Source: an uncultured Anderseniella sp. (GTDB taxonomy: Bacteria > Pseudomonadota > Alphaproteobacteria > Rhizobiales > Aestuariivirgaceae). From it: a DNA stretch of 64,000 nt. Below are positions 37,338 through 46,530 of this stretch, in pieces. A program made the position numbers and the translations under genes. Within the stretch, counting starts at the first letter, position 1; each line of letters begins with the position of its first letter. The notes beneath the pieces are model-generated. The model did not search any database and was not told the origin of the DNA. It saw only the letters and a list, made by a program, of their open reading frames with translations. The stretch covers positions 372,001-436,000 of the forward strand of contig CANKYU010000002.1 in NCBI GenBank assembly GCA_947488295.1, given 5' to 3'.

Positions 37338-38513
37338 ATGACGGTTGAGGACTACAGGGGATCGGCGCAAATGCCCACGCAATTCAGTACAAAAAACCCG
37401 TCCCGGGTGATGGAGACCATCTTCGTTGGCGCGGCCATGAAGCAGGTATCGCAAGACATCATGGATCATGATGTACCTGTGCGGGCCCGCCATATGCGGT
37501 CAATCGACGATCTGCTCATGTACATTGAAGACAATGATGTCGAGTACGCTGTTGTCGACCAGTCACTGCCGACGGAAAGCCGCGGGCTGAAGCTGGTTCT
37601 GCTGGCAGGTGTCAACCAGGTGAAACACCTGACCGTTGTCGCCCCACCGGGCAGCCGCGCTGAAATTGAAGCCATTGACGGCGTGCATCAGGTATTGGAC
37701 GGCCCGGCAACTTCCCGGCAGATTATCGACGCCGTGTGTGACCATGCAAACCGGACCGCGGTGCCCGTCAGCCTGCCTGCCGTGGCCATGGTCAACACTG
37801 CTGCACCTGTTGAAGTGGCTGCAACAAGGTCATTTGACATAGGCGCAAAGGTCACCGGGTGGCGCACTGCATTACTTGAAATGGCAGGTGGATTTCGCCG
37901 CAAGCCCGTGCAGCACCACTGGACCCAGTTGACAAGGCGCTTTGTCACGCGTCCGGTTATCGCAGCCACCGCATCGGCGTTTTTGTGCCTGGGCACGATC
38001 AGTGCCGTGTCACTGGCATCCGGCAGTTTCGCGGTGCCGGGTAACACCGGCACGCAACAGGCCGTGATTACGCCGCCGCAAGAGATTCCCGGCGAGACCC
38101 GGGCACAACCGGACCAGATGGCGCCATCTCTCGATCTGACCATGCCTGCACTTGCGGCTGCCGAACTCAGCCGGCGCGATGCCAGGTTCCGTCTTCTGGT
38201 CTCCAGGCGGACAATAGATCTGGAGATTTCGAAACAACAGAAACTCAAGGCGCAGTTCCTGGCTCACATCGCCCACCTGAAGTCCATCACCGCTGAACTG
38301 AAGGCTACGGGCAACAGCTCGTCTCAGGCGGCTGGCGCAGTGTCCGACCTGCCCGCCCACACCCGCGCTGCGGTGCTGGGTGCCGAACTGGCCCTTCAGG
38401 AACTTGAGGTCGGCAAAATCGACACCTTCCTGACACATCTCAACCTGCTGAAATCCGGGGTCGACCTGCCCGACGCTTCCAGCCTCAAACTGGCGAACCG
38501 CTCCGTGGAGTAG
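37338..38513 (+). CDS. Unknown single-pass membrane protein with receiver-like N-domain
   Basis: 391 residues; family not recognised. Residues about 25-145 alternate beta strands and helices as in a response-regulator receiver (METIFVGAAM ... EYAVVDQSL ... LTVVAPPG ... GVHQVLDGPATSRQIIDAV), with an Asp in the right region, but the classical acidic triad is not clear. A membrane segment lies at about 212-235 (VIAATASAFLCLGTISAVSLAS), followed by a long helical, periplasmic part (270-385). Starts at residue 12 or 25 are possible. Layout suggests a cytoplasmic input domain linked to an outside coiled coil. Confidence 0.6.
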   Translation: MTVEDYRGSAQMPTQFSTKNPSRVMETIFVGAAMKQVSQDIMDHDVPVRARHMRSIDDLLMYIEDNDVEYAVVDQSLPTESRGLKLVLLAGVNQVKHLTVVAPPGSRAEIEAIDGVHQVLDGPATSRQIIDAVCDHANRTAVPVSLPAVAMVNTAAPVEVAATRSFDIGAKVTGWRTALLEMAGGFRRKPVQHHWTQLTRRFVTRPVIAATASAFLCLGTISAVSLASGSFAVPGNTGTQQAVITPPQEIPGETRAQPDQMAPSLDLTMPALAAAELSRRDARFRLLVSRRTIDLEISKQQKLKAQFLAHIAHLKSITAELKATGNSSSQAAGAVSDLPAHTRAAVLGAELALQELEVGKIDTFLTHLNLLKSGVDLPDASSLKLANRSVE

Positions 38514-38766
38514 AAATGCGCTGTCACGGCCTGAAGCGTCGTTTCCGGTCTTGTTGCCAACAACCGGGTCTGGTAGGTTTTCCGCAAGACGATGCCTTTT
38601 GGCTTGAACGGAAAATCCCTGATATCTGCTGACCCAAATCAGGAGCAGATGAGGATTATCGTCAGACGACCGGTTTGTAGCGCTGCGACGGCGCTGACCG
38701 GTCAATGACGCCTGACAGCGGGCCATCGTTGATGTGAAGCATATCAGCAGGAAGGCCGCTCAGACC

Positions 38767-38994
38767 ATGAAGTTTTACCAGGCAGCGATTTTATCAGGCG
38801 GGTTTGTCAGCATGGCAAGTCCCGCAAACGCCCACCTTGGCCATGTCGGCGAAGTTGCCGGTCATGGGCACATTGCCGGGATCGCAGCCCTGGGTGCGGC
38901 AGCTGCCATTGCGGCTGTCCTGGCGGCCCGAAAACTCCGGCAGAAACAGAAACTGAAACCGAAGCAGAAACAAACCGAAGAAGCCTCGTCATGA
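38767..38994 (+). CDS. DUF6732-like small membrane protein
   Basis: 75 residues: signal-like segment 1-21 (ASPANA), then histidine-rich HLGHVGEVAGHGH (22-34), a membrane helix (35-55) and a basic tail with repeated Lys-Gln. This fits small DUF6732-type proteins found at B12 loci, where a role in cobalt supply is suspected. It overlaps the cbiX start (ATGA) and is the first gene of the cbiX-cobM run. A GTG at 38734 would add 11 residues. Confidence 0.65.
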   Translation: MKFYQAAILSGGFVSMASPANAHLGHVGEVAGHGHIAGIAALGAAAAIAAVLAARKLRQKQKLKPKQKQTEEASS

Positions 38995-40118
38995 GCAAGA
39001 TCGGCGTCATGATCTGCGGTCACGGCTCGCGCAGCCAGGCTGCGGTGGACGAGTTTGCGGTGCTGGCGGAAAAGCTGCCCGGATACCTGCCGCCGGACTG
39101 GCCGGTGGAGTATGGCTATCTGGAATTTGCCAACCCCTTGATCCGGGACGGGCTCGACAGCCTGCGTGAACAGGGTTGCGATCACATTCTGGCAGTGCCC
39201 GGCATGTTGTTTGCCGCCATGCACGCCAAGAACGACATTCCATCGGTCCTGAATACCTATGGCGCCACTCATGATCTCAAGGTCCAGTATGGCCGCGAAC
39301 TGGGTGTCGACCCGAAAATGATCCTCGCCGCGTCTGAACGGGTTCGCGAAGCGGTCGACAAGGCCAATGCCGAGAACGGCGACGTGCCCCTGTCGAAAAC
39401 CTGCCTGGTGGTCATCGGACGCGGCGCGTCGGATCCGGATGCAAATTCCAATGTTTCCAAGATTGCCCGCATCCTGTGGGAAGGCATGGGCTTCGGCTGG
39501 TGCGAGGTCGGGTATTCCGGCGTCACATTTCCGCTTGTCGAACCCTGTCTGGAGCACGCCGCAAAGCTTGGCTACAAGCGCATCGTGGTGTTTCCCTATT
39601 TCCTGTTCACCGGCATCCTGATCGACCGCATCTATGGCTTTGCCGACATGGTGGCCGCAGCAAACCCGGACATAGACTTCGTCAAGGCCGGGTATCTGAA
39701 CGACCATCCGCAGGTATTGGCAACCTTCGCCGAACGGGTGACGGAAATACTCGAGGGCCAGAACGTCATGAACTGCGCCATGTGTAAATATCGCGCGCAG
39801 GTACTGGGATTTGAGGCGGAGGTCGGCATGCCGCAGGAAAGCCATCACCACCATGTTGAAGGCCAGGGTGCATCTGCACCGGGCTCCAATGTGGCGGACT
39901 GCCAGTTGTGTGACACGTTCTGCACAGGTGCCTGCAGGCTTGACGGGGCACATGATCATCATCATGGCCACAGCCATTCACATGATCATGGTGACGGGCA
40001 CTCTCATGATCATTCACACTCCCATGATCATGATCATCATCACCCGCCCTATCCGCATGCGACCCATCCGCACGGACCGGAAAGTGTGCGCAAGCACATG
40101 AAGCAGGACGACAAGTGA
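38991..40118 (+). CDS. cbiX: Sirohydrochlorin cobaltochelatase, long histidine-rich form
   Basis: Inserts Co2+ into sirohydrochlorin (early cobalt insertion). 375 aa. The chelatase domain has the metal-site histidines His11 (GHGSR) and His78 (MHAKNDIP), and a second CbiX-like half lies at 125-245. The C-terminus has a CAMCKYR motif and further CxxC-like pairs (CQLC, CTGAC), able to hold an Fe-S cluster, and a very His/Asp-rich tail (about 320-365) that probably stores or delivers metal. It overlaps its neighbours on both sides (ATGA, GTGA). Confidence 0.9.
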   Translation: MSKIGVMICGHGSRSQAAVDEFAVLAEKLPGYLPPDWPVEYGYLEFANPLIRDGLDSLREQGCDHILAVPGMLFAAMHAKNDIPSVLNTYGATHDLKVQYGRELGVDPKMILAASERVREAVDKANAENGDVPLSKTCLVVIGRGASDPDANSNVSKIARILWEGMGFGWCEVGYSGVTFPLVEPCLEHAAKLGYKRIVVFPYFLFTGILIDRIYGFADMVAAANPDIDFVKAGYLNDHPQVLATFAERVTEILEGQNVMNCAMCKYRAQVLGFEAEVGMPQESHHHHVEGQGASAPGSNVADCQLCDTFCTGACRLDGAHDHHHGHSHSHDHGDGHSHDHSHSHDHDHHHPPYPHATHPHGPESVRKHMKQDDK

Positions 40119-40750
40119 TCTATGAACGCGAGCCGTCGAAAATCTACGAGCTGAGCTTCCAGACCGTGCGGTCGGAAGCCCGGCTGGACCGGTTTTCGCC
40201 CGCCATTGCCGAACTGGTGGTCAGGCTGATCCATGCCTGCGGAATGACAGACATTGCAGATGATATCGTGTGCACATCCGACTGCGTGGAAGCAGGCAGA
40301 ACGGCTCTTGCAGCAGGCGCCACGATCCTTTGCGACGTTGAAATGGTTGCCAGTGGCATTATCCGGCGCGGGCTTGCTTCACAGGCCAGTATCATTACCA
40401 CAATCGGCCATCCGGAAACGCCTCAGATTGCGCAACGCATCGGCAATACGCGATCGGCAGCAGCTGTCGAGTTGTGGCGCGACCATCTGGGCGGCAGCGT
40501 CGTTGCCATCGGCAATGCGCCGACGGCCCTGTTTCACCTGCTTGAGCTGCTCGATGAGGGCTGGCCGAAACCGGCGGTTATTTTGGCGTTTCCGGTCGGC
40601 TTCATCGGCGCTGCGGAAAGCAAGGCCGAAGTTGTCGCCAATTCGCGCGGTGTACCGTTCATCACGCTCAATGGCCGGCGCGGCGGATCTGCGATGGCAT
40701 CTGCGGCGGTAAATGCCCTGTCACTGGGCCTGGCTGGAGACGGGCGATGA
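40115..40750 (+). CDS. cobH: Precorrin-8X methylmutase
   Basis: Moves the C-11 methyl group to C-12, giving hydrogenobyrinic (or cobyrinic) acid. 211 aa from a GTG overlapping the cbiX stop. The catalytic His40 lies in RLIHACGMTD, and the family segments GNAPTALFHLLELL and FPVGFIGAAESK are intact. Confidence 0.94.
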   Translation: MIYEREPSKIYELSFQTVRSEARLDRFSPAIAELVVRLIHACGMTDIADDIVCTSDCVEAGRTALAAGATILCDVEMVASGIIRRGLASQASIITTIGHPETPQIAQRIGNTRSAAAVELWRDHLGGSVVAIGNAPTALFHLLELLDEGWPKPAVILAFPVGFIGAAESKAEVVANSRGVPFITLNGRRGGSAMASAAVNALSLGLAGDGR

Positions 40751-41946
40751 GCAAGGTGTGGCTGAACATTGTCGGTATCGGCGAAGACGGGCTTGCCGGC
40801 CTGTCGCCTGCAGCGCAGGCAGCCGTGCAACGCGCCGAGGTCTTGATCGGCGGTGCGCGTCACCATGCTCTTACCGCAGAATTGCAGGCCGAACGCGTGA
40901 CATGGCCAAGTCCGTTCGACGCCATGATTGAGCGCATCGGGAAACTGAAGGGCAAACAGGTCTGTGTCCTGGTGACCGGCGATCCTGTCTGGTACTCGGC
41001 GGGAGCGAAAATCGCATCGCACTTCACGCCCGATGACGTGTGCATTCATCCGCATGTTTCAGCGTTCCAGCTGGCGGCTGCCCGCATGGGCTGGGCGCTG
41101 CAGGACACCGTAACCCTCACCGTGCATGGCAGGCAGGTGGAGAGCATCGGACCGGAGATACACCCGGGCGCGAAACTCATCGTCCTGACGCAGGATGGCG
41201 GTACACCGGCGCAGGTCGCAAGGCTGCTGGCACAGCATGGATTTGGACGATCGCCGATCACCGCTCTGTCGCACATGGGCGGACCGGACGAGGCGCGGAT
41301 TGACGGTACCGCAACCGACTGGTCAGGCAAGGTGGCAGACTTTCATACGCTGTGCATTGAATGCATCGCCGATACCGGTACAAAAATCCTGCCGCGCGGT
41401 CCGGGCCTGCCGGACGACACGTTTGAGCACGATGGCAAGATGACCAAGTCCGAAATCCGCGCCGTCACCCTGTCACGGCTGGCGCCCCGGCGCGGCGACC
41501 TGTTGTGGGACGTCGGGTGCGGGTGCGGATCGGTGGCGATTGAATGGATGCGCATGGCAGCCGGCGCAAGGGCAGTCGGCCTTGAACCGCATGATGAGCG
41601 TCGGGCCATGGCGCAGCGCAATTCCGTGAGGCTCGGCGTTCCCGGCCTGCACCTGATCGATGCACTTGCCCCCGGCGGACTGGTCGGACTTGAGGCGCCG
41701 GATGCGGTCTTCATTGGCGGCGGATTGAGCGGAGAGACAGCTGATGCATGTCTGCGTGCCCTGAAACCGCACGGACGTCTGGTGGCCAATGCCGTCACAC
41801 TTGAAAGCGAACAGGTGCTGACTGCCTGCCATGAACGCCATGGCGGCACGCTGACACGCCTGTCTGTCACGCGCGCAGAACCGGTCGGCAGCTTTCACGG
41901 CTGGAAACCGTTCATGCCGGTGACACAATGGAGCATAACCCGATGA
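40747..41946 (+). CDS. cobL: Precorrin-6Y C5,15-methyltransferase (decarboxylating)
   Basis: 399-residue fusion: an N-terminal CbiE-type SAM methyltransferase (GIGEDGLAGLS ... VTGDPVWYS) and a C-terminal CbiT-type domain (DVGCGCGSVAIEW) that methylates C-15 and decarboxylates the C-12 acetate. The start overlaps cobH (ATGA), and the stop overlaps cobI (ATGA). Confidence 0.95.
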   Translation: MSKVWLNIVGIGEDGLAGLSPAAQAAVQRAEVLIGGARHHALTAELQAERVTWPSPFDAMIERIGKLKGKQVCVLVTGDPVWYSAGAKIASHFTPDDVCIHPHVSAFQLAAARMGWALQDTVTLTVHGRQVESIGPEIHPGAKLIVLTQDGGTPAQVARLLAQHGFGRSPITALSHMGGPDEARIDGTATDWSGKVADFHTLCIECIADTGTKILPRGPGLPDDTFEHDGKMTKSEIRAVTLSRLAPRRGDLLWDVGCGCGSVAIEWMRMAAGARAVGLEPHDERRAMAQRNSVRLGVPGLHLIDALAPGGLVGLEAPDAVFIGGGLSGETADACLRALKPHGRLVANAVTLESEQVLTACHERHGGTLTRLSVTRAEPVGSFHGWKPFMPVTQWSITR

Positions 41947-42647
41947 GCGGCACCTTGTACGGCATCGGGCTTGGCCCGGGCGATCCGGAACTGATGACAC
42001 TCAAGGCGCACCGGCTGATCAGGTCGGCAAAGGTCGTGGCGTATCCGGCACCTGATACCGGCGACAGCTTTGCCCGGTCCATCGCCGCACACGCAATCAG
42101 CGAAAACGCCATCGAGATTCCGATCGTAATCCCGATGCGGGTCGAGCGGTTTCCGGCCCAGACCGTCTATGACGAGGCGGCCGCTGCCATCGGCAAGCAT
42201 CTTGATGACGGCACGGATGTCGTCGTCCTGTGCGAGGGCGATCCGTTCTTCTACGGTTCCTTCATGTACCTGTTCGGGCGGCTGGCGGAACAGCACAAGA
42301 CCGAGATCGTGCCGGGTGTCACCTCCATGACAGCCTGTGCCGGCATGGCTGAACGACCGTTGTGCGCGCGCAACGAAATCCTCACCGTGATCCCGGCGCC
42401 GGTTGATGAGGCCCTATTGCGCGACCGGTTGCAGGCCTCCGGTGCGGCGGTGATCATGAAAGTCGGCAGGCACCTGGCAAAAGTCCGCAAGGTGATTGAC
42501 GAACTCGGCCTGACGGGCCGCGCCATGTATGTCTCGCATGCCTCCCTGCCGCAGCAATCCGTGACGGCGCTGACAGACGCGCCCGACACAGCGCCCTATT
42601 TCTCGATGATCCTGATTGGTGGAACCGACCCCTATGCCAAATCCTGA
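41943..42647 (+). CDS. cobI: Precorrin-2 C20-methyltransferase
   Basis: 234-residue SAM-dependent tetrapyrrole methylase (GLGPGDPELMTLKA, CEGDPFFYGS, VPGVTSMTACA). Methylates C-20 of precorrin-2 or its cobalt form, the step that commits to corrin. The start at 41943 overlaps the cobL stop; an ATG at 41928 is less likely. Confidence 0.94.
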   Translation: MSGTLYGIGLGPGDPELMTLKAHRLIRSAKVVAYPAPDTGDSFARSIAAHAISENAIEIPIVIPMRVERFPAQTVYDEAAAAIGKHLDDGTDVVVLCEGDPFFYGSFMYLFGRLAEQHKTEIVPGVTSMTACAGMAERPLCARNEILTVIPAPVDEALLRDRLQASGAAVIMKVGRHLAKVRKVIDELGLTGRAMYVSHASLPQQSVTALTDAPDTAPYFSMILIGGTDPYAKS

Positions 42648-44475
42648 CCCGATAGTGGTGTTCTTCACCCCCTCGGCTGAACCCGTTGCCCGCAAGATTG
42701 CCGGTACGCTGGGCGCGCAACTGCATGGCCGGAATTCTGCCGGCACAACCGATGCGGCCATTGCTGATGTGGGCCCGCACCTGCGCGCCCTGTTTTCAGG
42801 CGGTCACGCCATAATCGGCGTGTGCGCCGCCGGTATTCTCATTCGCAGCATTGGCGCGCTGGTGTCAGACAAATGGCATGAGCCACCGGTCGTAGCCGTC
42901 GCGGAAGATGGATCGAGCGCGGTGCCCCTGCTCGGCGGCCACCATGGCGCAAACCGGCTGGCGCTTGACATAGCCAGCGCTCTTGGCGGCCATGCAGCCC
43001 TGACCACGGCGGGTGACGTGCGTCTCGGTGTTGCACTGGACAACCCGCCTGCGGGCTGGCGTCTGGAAAACCCGCTCGATGCCAAACCGGCCATGGCCGG
43101 TTTGCTGGCAGGCAAGCCGGCACGGCTTTCAGGTGAAGCGGACTGGCTGGCGCCCATTGCCGGTTTGGACAGCGTGGATACATCTGTCGCCCCGGATGCC
43201 AATGCACCCATCGTGCTCACCGTTAGGGGCTGCGAGCCGCTGACCTATCGCCGGCAGAGTATCGCGCTCGGTGTAGGATGTGCACGCGGATGCGACCCGG
43301 ACGAACTGATTGCGCTTGCGCACAAGGCACTGAGCGATGCGGGCAGGTCACCTTATGAGGTGGCAGGCGTATGGTCGCTTGACGTGAAAGCCGATGAAGC
43401 TGCGGTTCATGCACTGGCGGCCAATCTTGGTGTTGCCGCAAAATTCTATCCCGCCGCCGAACTGGAGGCACAGGCGTCGCGCCTGGCCAATCCGTCAGAG
43501 GTGGTGTTTGCAGAGGTCGGGTGTCATGGCGTGGCGGAAGGCGCTGCCCTGGCAGCCGCCGGTCAATCCGCGACCCTGCTGATTGAGAAGGCCAAATCTG
43601 CAAATGCCACATGTGCCGCGGCGCTTATGGTCGATGAAGCGGTGCCGTCACGGGCGCGCGGATCTCTGTCGGTCATCGGCATCGGACCAGGCGCCGCAGA
43701 CTGGCGCACGCCGGAGGCCTCGCGGCTGATTGCCTGTGCCGATGAACTGGTGGGTTACGGGCTGTACATCGACCTGCTCGGACCGCTTGCCGCCGGCAAG
43801 CCACGCCAGGACTTCCCGCTGGGCGGAGAGGAAGACCGCTGCCGCCATGCACTCGAGCGCGCCGGGCAAGGCAACAATGTCGCCCTGATCTGCTCCGGCG
43901 ATGCCGGCATCTACGCCATGGGCGCGCTGGTCATGGAACTGATGGACAGGGCAGAAAAAGACGGCGGGGTGAGCGACGCCGCAAAGCGGGTTGAGATCAT
44001 CAATGCACCGGGCATATCAGCCCTGCAGGCCGCGTCGGCGCGCGCCGGTGCCATTCTGGGCCATGACTTCTGCACCATTTCCCTGTCGGACCTGCTGACA
44101 CCGCGCGAAGACATTATCAAACGGCTCAATGCCGCTGCACAGGGTGACTTTGTCATCGCCTTCTACAACCCGGTGTCCATGAAACGGCGCACGCTGCTGG
44201 CGCAAGCCCGGGACATCCTGTTGCAGCACCGGCCCCCTGATACACCGGTGCTGCTTGCCAGCAATCTCGGACGCACCGACGAGGCGCTGAAACAGCGGAC
44301 ACTGGCGACACTCGAGGTCGACGAGGTCGACATGCTGACCGTCGTGCTGGTCGGCTCGTCCAATACCAAAGCCTTCAGAACAGGCGACCACAGCGCAGGA
44401 GCCGCAGGCACCCGCATGTATACACCGCGCGGCTATGCAAAGCGCATTGACGCCAAACAGAGCAAAGCATCATGA
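42634..44475 (+). CDS. cobJ: CbiG-CobJ fusion: cobalt-precorrin-5A hydrolase / precorrin-3B C17-methyltransferase
   Basis: 613 residues. The N-terminal part (1-335) is CbiG-like with its central linker and C-terminal CobE-type domain (VGCARGCDPDELIALA ... EVGCHGVAEGAAL). CbiG opens the delta-lactone and removes C-20 as acetaldehyde in the cobalt-dependent route. The C-terminal part (about 340-610) is the CobJ/CbiH methylase (SVIGIGPGAADWRTPEA ... CSGDAGIYAMGAL ... FYNPVSMKRR) that drives ring contraction. Fusing the two joins ring contraction and C-20 loss in one chain. The start at 42634 overlaps cobI by 14 bp. Confidence 0.92.
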   Translation: MPNPDPIVVFFTPSAEPVARKIAGTLGAQLHGRNSAGTTDAAIADVGPHLRALFSGGHAIIGVCAAGILIRSIGALVSDKWHEPPVVAVAEDGSSAVPLLGGHHGANRLALDIASALGGHAALTTAGDVRLGVALDNPPAGWRLENPLDAKPAMAGLLAGKPARLSGEADWLAPIAGLDSVDTSVAPDANAPIVLTVRGCEPLTYRRQSIALGVGCARGCDPDELIALAHKALSDAGRSPYEVAGVWSLDVKADEAAVHALAANLGVAAKFYPAAELEAQASRLANPSEVVFAEVGCHGVAEGAALAAAGQSATLLIEKAKSANATCAAALMVDEAVPSRARGSLSVIGIGPGAADWRTPEASRLIACADELVGYGLYIDLLGPLAAGKPRQDFPLGGEEDRCRHALERAGQGNNVALICSGDAGIYAMGALVMELMDRAEKDGGVSDAAKRVEIINAPGISALQAASARAGAILGHDFCTISLSDLLTPREDIIKRLNAAAQGDFVIAFYNPVSMKRRTLLAQARDILLQHRPPDTPVLLASNLGRTDEALKQRTLATLEVDEVDMLTVVLVGSSNTKAFRTGDHSAGAAGTRMYTPRGYAKRIDAKQSKAS

Positions 44476-45257
44476 AAGTCTACTTTATTGGAGCAGGCCC
44501 CGGTGACCCGGACCTGATCACTGTCAAGGGCCGCCGCATAATCGAGGCCTGCAAGGTGTGTCTTTATGCAGGTTCGCTGGTGCCGGAAGCGGTTGTGGCA
44601 TGCGCGCCGGAAGACGCACTGGTGCGCGACACGGCACCGATGACGCTGGACGACATCATTGCCGAAATGCTGGCCGCCAGAGACCGAGGTGAGGACGTGG
44701 CGCGCGTACACTCGGGCGATCCGTCGCTGTATGGTGCGATTGCCGAGCAGATCAGGCGCCTGCAGGATAACGAAATCGACTACGAAATTGTGCCCGGTGT
44801 GTCGGCGTATGCCGCAGCAGCGGCTGCCATGGGACAGGAACTGACCATACCGGAAGTCTCGCAGACCGTAATCCTGACCCGCACGGCGATGAAGTCATCC
44901 GCCATGCCGGAGGGCGAGGACCTGGCAACGCTGGGACGCACCGGTGCCACGCTGGCCATCCATTTGTCGGTGCGCAATATCCGCGAGATCGAACGCCAGC
45001 TGATCCCGCTTTACGGTGCCGACTGTCCGGCTGTGGTGGCCTACCGGGTTGGCTGGCCGGACCAGCATTTCATCCGTGGCACACTCAGCGACATCTGGGA
45101 AAAGGTGCGCGACGCCAAGATCACCCGCACCGCGCTGATCTTCGTCGGCAGGGCGCTTGGTGAAACCGACTTCCGCGACAGTGCGCTTTATGACGGCGCG
45201 CACGCTCATGTCCTGCGCCCGGTGAGGACCAAGGCTAAGAAGAAACTGGCGCAATAA
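44472..45257 (+). CDS. cobM: Precorrin-4 C11-methyltransferase
   Basis: 261-residue methylase (GAGPGDPDLITVKG, HSGDPSLYGA, VPGVSAYAAAAAAMGQELT). Methylates C-11 in corrin synthesis. Coupled to the cbiG-cobJ gene (ATGA). Its 3' end overlaps the convergent cobB by 23 bp, with no room for a terminator. Confidence 0.95.
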   Translation: MKVYFIGAGPGDPDLITVKGRRIIEACKVCLYAGSLVPEAVVACAPEDALVRDTAPMTLDDIIAEMLAARDRGEDVARVHSGDPSLYGAIAEQIRRLQDNEIDYEIVPGVSAYAAAAAAMGQELTIPEVSQTVILTRTAMKSSAMPEGEDLATLGRTGATLAIHLSVRNIREIERQLIPLYGADCPAVVAYRVGWPDQHFIRGTLSDIWEKVRDAKITRTALIFVGRALGETDFRDSALYDGAHAHVLRPVRTKAKKKLAQ

Positions 45258-46530
45258 TATGGGCAAACGAGCCGCACACCGAGCCTGATCTCAGTCCCAT
45301 GGGTGCGAGTTTTTCGTCAAATGCGTCCGTCGCCTCGAACAGGCGATCGGCGCCGGTTTCACTGACAACCGTGGAATAGTGGAACTCATGCCCCAAAAGG
45401 GCTGAAGTCCAGGGGGCCCCTCCCAGCGGCGTGAACCTGCGGTATCCCAGGTTCAGCTTGCGGTCTGCAAAGGAGGTTTCGACCGGCAGCAATCCCAGCA
45501 TGTCATGCGGCCTGCCGCGAGCATCAACAATTGAGTTGCCCAGCACCATGTAACCGCCGCACTCGCCGTAGACAGTCTTGCCCGACTGTGCCGCGATGCG
45601 TATCCCGGCCTTGAACCGCGACGCTTTGCTCAAGGTTTCGCCGTGCAGTTCGGGATAACCGCCGGGCAGGAATACCGCATCGCTGTCAGCCGCAGGTATC
45701 TCATCGGCCAGCGGAGAGAAGAACGACAGTTCGGCGCCCTGCGCGCGCCAGCCCTGCAGCAGGTGCGGATAGGTAAATGAAAAGGCGTTATCGCAGGCAA
45801 TGGCTGTGCGTTGTCCCAGTGGCGGCAGATGCTTCGCACTTCCCGGTTTTGACAACGGCGTGGCCGCGCCAATCAGTGCATCCAGATCAACGCTGTTGCC
45901 GACAACACCGGCAGCATTTTCCAGAAAGGCTTCAAGGTCGGCGTGCTCACCTGCCTGCACCAGTCCCAGATGCCGTTCCGGCATGGCAAGTGAGGCGTGG
46001 CGGGCAATAGCGCCAAGCACCGGCACACCGGCCTCGGCCAGGGCTGCACGGGCCATCACCTCATGACGGGGAGAACCGATCCGGTTGAGAATGACGCCGG
46101 CCACCGGCAGATCCGGTCTCAGGGAGAGAAGCCCTGCCACGGGCAAGGCGGCTGAGTGGCCCTGCCGGGCTACATCAAGCACCAGGATAACCGGCAGGCC
46201 CAGCATGACCGCCAGGTCGGCAACCGAGCCTGATCCTTCCGGCCCGGCTCCGTCCATCGCCCCCATGGCGCCTTCAACGATCAGCAAGTCACCCGGCTGA
46301 CCGGCAGCCAGGTGTGTCAGTTGTCCGGCCGGCATGGCCCAGGCATCCAGGTTGACCGATGCATGGCCACAGGCCGCTTCATGAAACTTCGGGTCGATGT
46401 AGTCAGGCCCCGATTTGGCACCGGCGACGGCCAGCCCGCGGTTTTTGAGGGCGCGCAACAGTGCAAGCGTCAGCAGGGTCTTGCCGGAACCGGACGCCGG
46501 GGCGGCAATCACCAGCCCGCGGACAGACAT
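45235..46530 (-). CDS. cobB: Cobyrinate/hydrogenobyrinate a,c-diamide synthase
   Basis: 431 aa. The N-terminal ATPase half has the P-loop APASGSGKT and SGPDYIDP; the C-terminal class I glutamine amidotransferase half has the cysteine in YGECGGYMVLG and the late His in GHEFHYS. Amidates the a and c carboxylates with glutamine and ATP. It starts with a one-base overlap of the cobA stop (TGATG). Confidence 0.95.
   Translation of the reverse strand: MSVRGLVIAAPASGSGKTLLTLALLRALKNRGLAVAGAKSGPDYIDPKFHEAACGHASVNLDAWAMPAGQLTHLAAGQPGDLLIVEGAMGAMDGAGPEGSGSVADLAVMLGLPVILVLDVARQGHSAALPVAGLLSLRPDLPVAGVILNRIGSPRHEVMARAALAEAGVPVLGAIARHASLAMPERHLGLVQAGEHADLEAFLENAAGVVGNSVDLDALIGAATPLSKPGSAKHLPPLGQRTAIACDNAFSFTYPHLLQGWRAQGAELSFFSPLADEIPAADSDAVFLPGGYPELHGETLSKASRFKAGIRIAAQSGKTVYGECGGYMVLGNSIVDARGRPHDMLGLLPVETSFADRKLNLGYRRFTPLGGAPWTSALLGHEFHYSTVVSETGADRLFEATDAFDEKLAPMGLRSGSVCGSFAHIIAPVSS

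Noticed and set aside
38514..38766. Second cobalamin riboswitch before the cbiX operon
   Set aside because: The conserved AGCCAGGAGACC box and the upstream core are not present.
38862..39977. 371-codon minus-strand frame
   Set aside because: Antisense shadow of cbiX. The histidine/aspartate codon runs on the plus strand keep the other frame open.
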